A stretch of 17,128 bases of DNA from Parachlorella kessleri (taxonomy: Eukaryota; Chlorophyta; Trebouxiophyceae; Chlorellales; Chlorellaceae), in NCBI GenBank assembly GCA_001598975.1, contig BBXU01001341.1:1-17128 (forward strand). Direction: 5' to 3'. Position 1 is the stretch's first letter; each line of letters opens with the position of its first letter. Shown here piece by piece: positions 11,601-17,128 of the stretch. The notes under the pieces are model-generated. The model saw nothing but the letters and a program-made list of their open reading frames with translations, had not been told where the DNA came from and did not search any database. A program made the position numbers and the translations under genes.

Positions 11601-14600
11601 GTCACCAGGAAGGCTGGATTCTTGCAGCTGATATGCACAAGAGACCTGTGGCTGCCAAGATTCTTTCATACAGACCTATGCGTGCCGCCACGCCTCAGAC
11701 CAACTTCCAAACGTCAGCCTTCCTGTCATGGGACTTGCAAACCACCCGGGGGACAGGCTCACCCTCGGGTGCAAACAGATGCCACTCCAGCAGCGCCTGG
11801 ATGCCGGCAACCGCTGTCTCCGTGTGCCCGCTCTGCAGCCGCAGGGAGCACCAGTCCAGGGCCAGGGAGGCCATCTCACTCTCCACACCCGCGACCACAT
11901 CCGCAGGGGCCCCTGCAGCAACGCGAGAAGCAGGACACACAAAATGAGAAGCAGGGACAGTCAGGACAGACAAACGCCTTCAGAGCGACTCGTTTTCAGC
12001 CATGACTACTTGCATCGACAGCCTCACACTCGGGTCTTACTAAGAGCGAGGTAAGGACAGCCAGGTCGGCACTGCCTAACCTGGCCCATGTGCTTGAATG
12101 AAACGCTCATGGCACCAGACAGCAGCTCCTGCGGCCCAGTCTCATCAAGTGCCCAACGGTGCACACTGCACCATGAGCTGCAGGCAAAGGTCCCCCACCT
12201 TCCTTGATGCGGCGCAGCCGCTCCCGGTGCAAGGCCTGCAGCGCCTCCAGGTATAGCCCCGCAACCTCGCCAACGTTGAAGCCGGCAAACTGGGAGCGCC
12301 TGCGCCGCACTCACAAGACGATAGAATGGTTCACAGGTGAACAGTAGGAAGAGTGGCAGCAGTTGGCTTAGGAAGGGCAAAGGCAGGGTAGTGGCATTGC
12401 ACACCAAGGATTGTGGGGAGCGCACCCCGGACGCAAAAGGGGAGACGACAATGGCTGGTAGTTAATACCGACTGAAATCTACAAAGACAACAAACCACTC
12501 CATGCACGGGCAAGGTAGACCATGCACAAGCGCAGCCCAAGCGCACCGACCTGTAGAGCAGGTATCGTTTCCAGAGCTGGGGGCTGCCGCCATGCCGCGC
12601 CAGGATGCGACGCCAGCGCGCCTCCATCTCAGGTTCTGTGCAAAGCGGGCGAGCCTGAAAGGAGGCCAAAGCACACATGTAAGCCACAACAAAGGAGGGC
12701 GCAAGTTGGAGAGTATGCATGCAGCCGCGGGCCTCCTTCACTTCCTGCTAGGCTCCACTATTGATTGACACCCCAAGCTGCCTAGTAGGGCAGTGGGAGC
12801 TTGCAACCCAGGGGCAGGCCAGTGAGCGGGTGCCGCCAGGCAGCAACCTCCAACATCTCAGTAGCCAGGCACTTCACGGACTCGGTCATTGCGTGATACC
12901 GCAGTCACCTACCCACCCACCCACTCAACCAGCCAGGCCACTCACAGCCTCAAGGAGCGCCAGCAGCAGGCGATCAGAGCCAGGGTGGTGCACCAGCGCA
13001 CGCTCCAGGATTGCAACCTTCTTTTCTGCCACAGCGCGCTCGCCAGCTGCGCCTCGTCGCAGGCCGTGGCCCCCTGCCCGCACCGCCTCCTCCTGTGCAC
13101 CAGGAAGTTTGTTGGGGCCACGTGACATATCAGCAAGGGGCCCCAGACAAGAATAGGAAGATCCAGCCTGCTCCAGGCCGCGGTCGCGGCACCAAGGGGT
13201 GCGCCGTGCCGACTAGCACTTCAAGACGTGCCGCACCACATCTCAACAGGATGTGGGTCAGCAACCCACGCTCGGAAGGCTTGCATCACGATATCCCTGC
13301 CTGCCTGCTGGGCCCCCACCTTATTCACCTGGAATTGTGCAAAGTCCAGCCACAGCTGTAGGTCATATGGCCGCTCGCGGGTAGCAGCATTCAGCTGCCG
13401 CGTCCACCGCAGCACCCACTCCTCCCGAGTTTCGCCCGCATGCTGCCGCTGCTGTCCTTCCTGCTGCCCACTGCTGGCCCCTGCTGCCTCTCCCACTGCG
13501 CCTCTCACAGCCCCGGGCCCGGCTGGCTGGCGCATGACAGTGTCATCTTCCTCCTCCGGAGCAGCTACCAGCGGGAGGAAGTTGGTTGCCGGCAGGTCAA
13601 GCTTGCTCCTGAGGGGCGCTCCAGCTGGAGCCTGCTGGGCAGGTGCTTGCTCACGCTGCGCCCGTTGTGCTGGCCCTCCGCGAGCATGCTGCCAGCGATG
13701 CCAGCGCCGCAGCCGCGTGCTGTGCTCCAGCCGCAGCAAGGCAGCGCCGTAGTACCGCAGGTCCCGCTCCCTGGCAAGTGCGTGGCCATCTGCCTCGGAT
13801 GGGAGGGCGCCTCTGCAGGGCAGGTGCAGCACAGCAGCGAGCAGGGTTTGCAACCATTGTAGGGCCCAAGTTGGGTCACAGGCTGATGCAAGCACTGCCT
13901 TTGCTGCACGCCAGGTGACAGGGCATACTGGGCTGGCCTTAGCTGAGTGCTTGGCGCTGGATCAGCATGCACCCACACCCACAACAGTGCTACGATGTAG
14001 CAGGGTTCTGCCCAGGCCCCACACCTGAATGTCCCGTACTCCCTGCGCTTGGCACCCATCAGCAACGCATAGCCTGCCGGGTCGTGCCGGCGATAGGCGG
14101 CAATGTCAGCCCGATACAGCCCACCAAACGCCACATTCCCTGGGTCACCCCTGCGCAACACCCACCGCAAGTCCTGGAACAATTCGTGTCTCTACGGCCT
14201 TACAGGGTGGCTGCTCACCTCACTGAAGCTCATACCACACAACACCTGGTCAATCTTTCGAGCCTGCTTACAGATGGCAACTACTTCCCAGCCTGCTGCC
14301 CAGCCAAGCCACACAAGACGCCCACAGTGCAGCCGCCACTCCCTCCCCAGCCACAGTAGCGAGCAGGCAGCCGACAAGCATTGCAAACTTTGGCGCAATC
14401 CTGCTCCATGCACCTGGCGTCAAAGTAGAAGGGCTCGCTGGCAGCGCTGTCGCTGGCTGCCCAGCCCTTCACTTGGCGAAGCCTCTGTGACTCCCCGCCC
14501 AGCCGCTCAGCACGCACAACCTGCACAATCAGGAGGGGCAGACAAGGGTTATGGATGATTCCTAGGAGTCCTTACAGAAGCGGGCAAACACTTGGAATGG

Positions 14601-15312
14601 CTGGTGCTGCGCTTGGAAGCACCGTTGTTATAGCTATTGTAGTCAAAGAGTGGTTCTGGTGCACGAGCTGGTGTATAGTCGCCTCAGGATTCCACTAGAT
14701 GTTGCCACTGAACAAAACTACTCAGCACGGTTCAGAGAAGCACGCTTGAGCAGATCATCACTGACCCTGGCTACTAGAGTGGCACCTGCAGACACCAATT
14801 GCTGAGACGCCAAGTACTGGTCCCCCGCCCTCAGTCACAAACCGGTTACCTTTTCCTTATCAGAGCGGTGCCGCTTGTGCTTGCCCTCTGTTCTGCGCCG
14901 TTCCTTCTTGTGGCGTTTTCTTTTCGCCCTCCGGCTCCTACTCCCGTCTGGGCTGCCGGGCTCGCGGGCTTGACTGCCCTCTTCCTTGCCAGCCCCGGTT
15001 GCCACGCCTGTGCTGCGACCCGAGTCCTGACTGCCTCCAGCCTCACTGGCCGAGTCGCTTTCCTCATCGGTGCTGGATGGTAGCAGGTAGTCAGCTGCGG
15101 CTTGCAGGTGGGCAGCTGCAACGGCACATGGCCAGGCAGATAATGACACCTGCCTGTGTACAGTGCACCAACAAGGGGAGTTCTCGTAACTCAAGCAGCC
15201 TACCTTGAGCCTGCTGTTGCTTGTCCCTCTGCTGCTGCTGTGCAGCGAAGAAGGACTGGGCGTCGAACGACGAGAGCTGCAACCAGTTTGGCTGCCCGGT
15301 ACGCTCTGTCAT
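5621..15312 (-). CDS. NRDE2: NRDE2-family nuclear RNA surveillance protein, 21 exons
   Basis: Exons: 15312-15204, 15115-14850, 14520-14414, 14150-14025, 13812-13329, 13092-12946, 12654-12551, 12299-12199, 11912-11763, 11487-11282, 11039-10961, 10820-10598, 10356-10112, 9858-9722, 9051-8704, 8413-8006, 7788-7656, 7314-7034, 6583-6494, 6217-6048, 5744-5621 (TGA). Phases agree at every junction: 4038 bases, 1345 residues; human NRDE2 is about 1160. Seen: QPNWLQLSSF near residue 7; acidic/Ser then Lys/Arg-rich stretch (about 50-125, probable nuclear targeting); FYFDARGDPGNVAFGGLYR at 156-174, formed across an intron; RPYDLQLWLDFAQFQ before 364; AEKKVAILERAL at 381-392; later HAT-like repeats (SPQLWKRYLLYR, SLLLWRAYAELE, LRHCPLLWRCYARLE, CPWDKALWLDG). 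Family: NRDE2 binds MTR4 and acts in nuclear RNA surveillance; worm NRDE-2 in nuclear RNAi. Extra length is Glu-, Gly- and Ala-rich insertions (exons 12, 15, 16). Least certain: intron 9721-9052, 670 bases, may hide an exon; donor at 10597 (gttcgc). Confidence 0.88.
6991..7010. repeat. AGCCC pentanucleotide microsatellite
   Basis: Four perfect AGCCC units, preceded by a matching partial unit, lie in the NRDE2 intron 7033-6584, just past the donor of exon 7314-7034. Read on the gene strand it is GGGCT repeated. No function is implied. Confidence 0.85.
8661..8696. repeat. CTTC tetranucleotide microsatellite, nine units
   Basis: Nine uninterrupted CTTC units occupy 36 bases. They sit in the NRDE2 intron 8703-8414, starting a few bases downstream of the donor, so the pre-mRNA there is a purine tract (GAAG repeated). 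The tract does not touch coding sequence in the proposed model. Uninterrupted units make it a likely length-variable site. Confidence 0.95.
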
Positions 15313-15648
15313 GGCTGTTCAAGTCAACTTATGCCCTGCATAGCCACGCAATAACCTACAAACCTTCAAAGGTTTGGTTTCGCATGATGACGAATGACAA
15401 AGTAATACGACGGTTTACAATACAGTTTATTGCCTCTCAGCACCTGATTGGATTCAGGGCTCGCAGCTCGGCAACCTCTCCGAAGGAAAGGTCTGGGCGC
15501 AATACTCCCTGCTGCCCATGCTAGGCTTTCCCTGGACTCGTTGGTGCGCGCTGGATTGACGGAGTGCCCTGGAGTCGACAAGCCCGCATTGCAACAGTGT
15601 AGCGGAACATTGGCAGTGACTGCAGCAAAGCTACTCTTTCAACCTCCT
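15313..15648. other. NRDE2 upstream region, possibly also the 3' UTR of another - strand gene
   Basis: This 336-base stretch lies directly upstream of the NRDE2 start on the - strand and should include its promoter and 5' untranslated region. No TATA box or other core element was recognised. A TGTAA on the - strand at 15419-15415, together with the candidate terminal exon ending at 15649, would make most of 15648-15400 the 3' untranslated region of an upstream gene. That would leave under 100 bases between the two transcripts. Confidence 0.4.
15415..15419 (-). promoter_or_regulatory. Candidate TGTAA poly(A) signal, - strand
   Basis: TGTAA on the - strand, 230 bases past the stop of the candidate terminal exon 15777-15649 and about 100 bases upstream of the NRDE2 ATG. 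It fits the green-algal poly(A) signal. Its meaning depends on whether that exon is real. Confidence 0.25.
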
Positions 15649-15777
15649 CTACCATCTTCTATATTCATCCATGGATATAAAAGATGCTCGAGGGGTCTTC
15701 ACCAGGAGGCTGATCTCCTTGCTGATCAAGCTACGGTCAGGAAGCACAACCACAGGGCACAAATGACACTGCACGGG
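15649..15777 (-). CDS. Possible last exon of an unidentified - strand gene
   Basis: On the - strand an acceptor-like ggcag at 15782-15778 is followed by 42 open codons ending in TAG at 15651-15649. The sequence looks protein-like: VVVLPDRSLISKEISLLVKT, then PRASFISMDEYRRW and stop. The frame is open further back to 15918, but the upstream part (Cys-, Val- and Leu-rich) looks less natural. I do not recognise the family. A TGTAA lies 230 bases downstream. If real, its other exons would lie at higher coordinates, beyond or interleaved with the LINE fragment and repeats, because no further - strand exon was recognised up to 17128. Chance is the main alternative. Confidence 0.2.
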   Translation of the reverse strand, partial: PVQCHLCPVVVLPDRSLISKEISLLVKTPRASFISMDEYRRW

Positions 15778-16079
15778 CTGCCACAACAAGGTGTGAACAA
15801 CAACTCCGGTGCCGAAGAGGCAGCACCCAGGTTCAAAATCAATAGTGTACAAGCAACAAGCACAGGACACCAGGAAACTGCCACAGACTCCCGAAAACAA
15901 GGGCGCCGAGTGGGGCATCGTGAGGATCCTATGAACTGGGGCTGGAGAGGCAGACCCTCAAGTGCAAACAACACGGATATGCAGGAATTCCTTCGAAGCA
16001 CAGAGCACACATGGCACAACACAACACTGGCATCGCAAACAATGTTAGAACACCTGCCACTGGTGTGTGCGCGGTTTCG

Positions 16080-16364
16080 GGTGTCATGTTCCCTCCCCCA
16101 CAGGCACCCATCCGCCACCTGGGGATCTTCCTCAGCACGGACCCAGCCGCTGGTCATGCCAAGAGGTTTGCGGGCCTGCTCCATGGCGTGCGGAAAACAG
16201 CCGCGCTTTGGCGCCAGTACCATCTTTCCTGGCTGGGGCGAGCCTATGTGGCCATGCAAGTGCTGGCCTCCAAGGTGAGGTACCACGCTACCTTTGTGCC
16301 ACCGGAGGCGAGCATGTGGGCCCGTATTACTCATGTCCTCTCGGCATTTGTGGCAGGCTCCGGG
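16080..16364 (+). mobile_element. LINE (non-LTR retrotransposon) reverse-transcriptase fragment
   Basis: An open frame encodes about 95 residues typical of the part just after the catalytic palm in algal and plant LINE reverse transcriptases: PIRHLGIFLSTDP, then KRFAGLLHGVRKTAALW, LGRAYVAMQVLASKVRYHAT, and MWARITHVLSAFVAGSG. Family knowledge: the HLG..L segment and the GRAyVakqVl..S...y block follow the catalytic YxDD in these enzymes. Neither the YxDD box upstream nor the RNase H or zinc-knuckle region downstream is present, so the copy is truncated at both ends and inactive. After 16364 the frame stays open to a TGA at 16443-16445 without recognisable element sequence. No poly(A) tail or target-site duplication was identified. 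The frame is undamaged within the fragment, suggesting a fairly recent insertion. Confidence 0.8.
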
Positions 16365-16465
16365 GTATTTGAATGGAGGGCCTCCCAGCCCTCAGACCAG
16401 TCGGCCAAGCTGCTTGTCCTGGCAATTTTGTGTGTGTTCTATTGAGAAAGCGCTTTTCCTGTAGT

Positions 16466-16594
16466 CTCTTACCTGTAGAGGTCTACAGCCGAAGTCTTAC
16501 GTGTAGACCCTTTAAGGTAGGTACACGTAGAGGTATACATATAAGGTCTCACATGTAGACCCTTACCCGTAGACCCTTACCGGTAGACCCTTAC
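16466..16594. repeat. Cluster of 14-base GTAGACCCTTAC repeats
   Basis: Three adjacent 14-base units at 16553-16566, 16567-16580 and 16581-16594 share GTAGACCCTTAC and differ only in the first two bases. Upstream, from about 16466, looser copies occur (cttacctgtagaggtctac, cttacgtgtagacccttta, cacgtagaggtatac), including near-palindromic GTAGAGGTCTAC. The cluster lies between the LINE fragment and a TATA-containing palindrome. It could be a degenerate satellite or a row of protein-binding sites; the sequence does not decide. Confidence 0.75.
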
Positions 16595-16602
16595 ATCCCC
16601 TA

Positions 16603-16617
16603 GGCCTATAAAAGGCC
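16603..16617 (+). promoter_or_regulatory. TATA-box-like element inside a palindrome
   Basis: TATAAAA at 16607-16613 sits in the inverted repeat GGCCT-ATAAA-AGGCC (arms 16603-16607 and 16613-16617). It directly follows the 14-base repeats, an arrangement resembling a Pol II core promoter with upstream sites. No coding sequence was recognised downstream before the minisatellite at 16773. It could serve a non-coding transcript, be the promoter of a transposon remnant, or be chance. Confidence 0.3.
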
Positions 16618-16772
16618 AAGTCCTGCCCCTTTTCTGACCTTGTTTGTTTTAGTTCGCCGAGTTGGACTCTTGATGGTTTGGCTTATTGTTGACAGCCTAC
16701 TATGTAACAACGACAAAGTAACTTAGAAAGCAAGTCAAGAACCCAGAAAGCGCCGTCGATCCTCCAACAGGG
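16618..16772. other. Unassigned spacer before the minisatellite
   Basis: This stretch holds no recognisable gene, RNA or repeat. It follows the TATA-like palindrome, includes a T-rich segment around 16630-16650, and ends where the first CGCCTCATTCG motif of the minisatellite appears. Confidence 0.5.
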
Positions 16773-17128
16773 TATGGGCCCCGCCTCATTCGTTATGTGC
16801 GCGCCTCGTGAGTTGCAAGCTTGCCTGATGCGCCACGGTGCACGCCTCATTCGCTCGGTGCCCGCCTCATTCCTCATGTTGCACGCCTCATGAGTTGCAA
16901 GGTTGCCTGATGCGCTAAGATGCACGCCTCATTCGTTCGGTGCCCGCCTCATTCCTCAGGTTGCACGCCTCATAAGTTGCAAGCTTGCCTAACGCACCAC
17001 GGTGCACGTCTTATTTGCAATGTGCTCGCCTCATGCGTTATGCTGCACGCTTTATGAGTTGCAAGCTGGTCTGATGAGCCAAGATGCATGCCTCGTTCGC
17101 TCAATGCCCGCCTCATTCGTTAAGTGCG
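16773..17128. repeat. 82-base-period minisatellite running off the window
   Basis: The word AGTTGCAAG (or close variants) starts at 16811, 16893, 16975 and 17057, exactly 82 bases apart each time, with the flanking sequence aligning throughout. At least four units plus a partial first unit are present, and the array continues past 17128. Each unit is built from shorter pieces of about 20 bases carrying CGCCTCATTCG or CGCCTCATGAG and TGCACG, so it is a higher-order repeat made from a smaller ancestral unit. The last two units are more diverged than the middle two. No spaced unique sequences occur and no gene product is expected. Confidence 0.93.

Noticed and set aside
13228..13752. Long + strand open frame of 174 codons
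   Set aside because: It is antisense to NRDE2 exon 13812-13329, is Ser/Cys/Arg-rich and has no recognisable domain; a GC-rich shadow frame.
14219..14263. A 45-base phase-0 mini-exon (ARKIDQVLCGMSFSE) in NRDE2
   Set aside because: It would need a 45-base intron next to it and would disrupt the signature motif. The direct junction 14414 to 14150 gives the conserved FYFDARGDPGN without it.
14151..14413. Alternative NRDE2 junction with donor at 14388 and acceptor at 14174
   Set aside because: The phases match, but it inserts 16 residues into the middle of the signature motif; the 14413/14151 junction restores it.
15448..16278. Longest + strand open frame, 276 codons
   Set aside because: Its composition is patchy with no domain, and its distal part overlaps the LINE fragment in the wrong frame. 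No evidence supports it as a gene.
16466..16772. LTR of a retrotransposon (TATA box and repeats)
   Set aside because: No TG/CA ends, primer-binding site or second LTR copy could be found; kept only as a promoter-like observation.
16773..17128. CRISPR-like array
   Set aside because: The units are contiguous 82-base tandem copies with no unique spacers, in a eukaryotic gene context.

Overview
The window looks like nuclear DNA of a green alga, most likely in or near the Chlamydomonadales. Both recognisable genes are densely split by short GT-AG introns (about 90-690 bases, mostly 200-300). TGTAA, the chlorophyte poly(A) signal, lies just downstream of the NRDE2 stop. A fragment of a reverse transcriptase of green-algal LINE type sits near the right end. 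The genus cannot be fixed from the sequence. All gene models were built by hand from reading frame, splice-site phase and protein motifs.

Left part (about 299-4389, + strand): the 3' part of an armadillo-repeat gene whose 5' end lies outside the window. Nine exons each encode exactly one 41- or 42-residue ARM repeat. All exons begin and end in phase 0, and a short tenth exon carries the stop. From 4390 to about 5536 there is no convincing gene, only short frame-broken stretches of protein-like sequence.

Centre (15312 down to 5621, - strand): a complete 21-exon gene whose spliced product, 1345 residues, is recognisable as NRDE2, the nuclear HAT/TPR-like repeat protein that binds the exosome helicase MTR4. 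All exon phases join, and the spliced reading frame contains the N-terminal W..SF element, a basic nuclear-type segment, a signature of the form FYFDxRGDxxNxAFGxLYRxDI, and several HAT-like repeats up to the C-terminus. The ARM gene and NRDE2 converge on the stretch 4390-5536.

Right part (15313-17128): a possible last exon of another - strand gene with its own TGTAA, a truncated LINE reverse-transcriptase fragment, a small cluster of 14-base repeats next to a TATA-containing palindrome, and an 82-base-period minisatellite that runs off the window end. I found no operon-like or defence-like system. The most unusual features are the strict one-exon-one-repeat ARM gene and the repeat-rich right edge.
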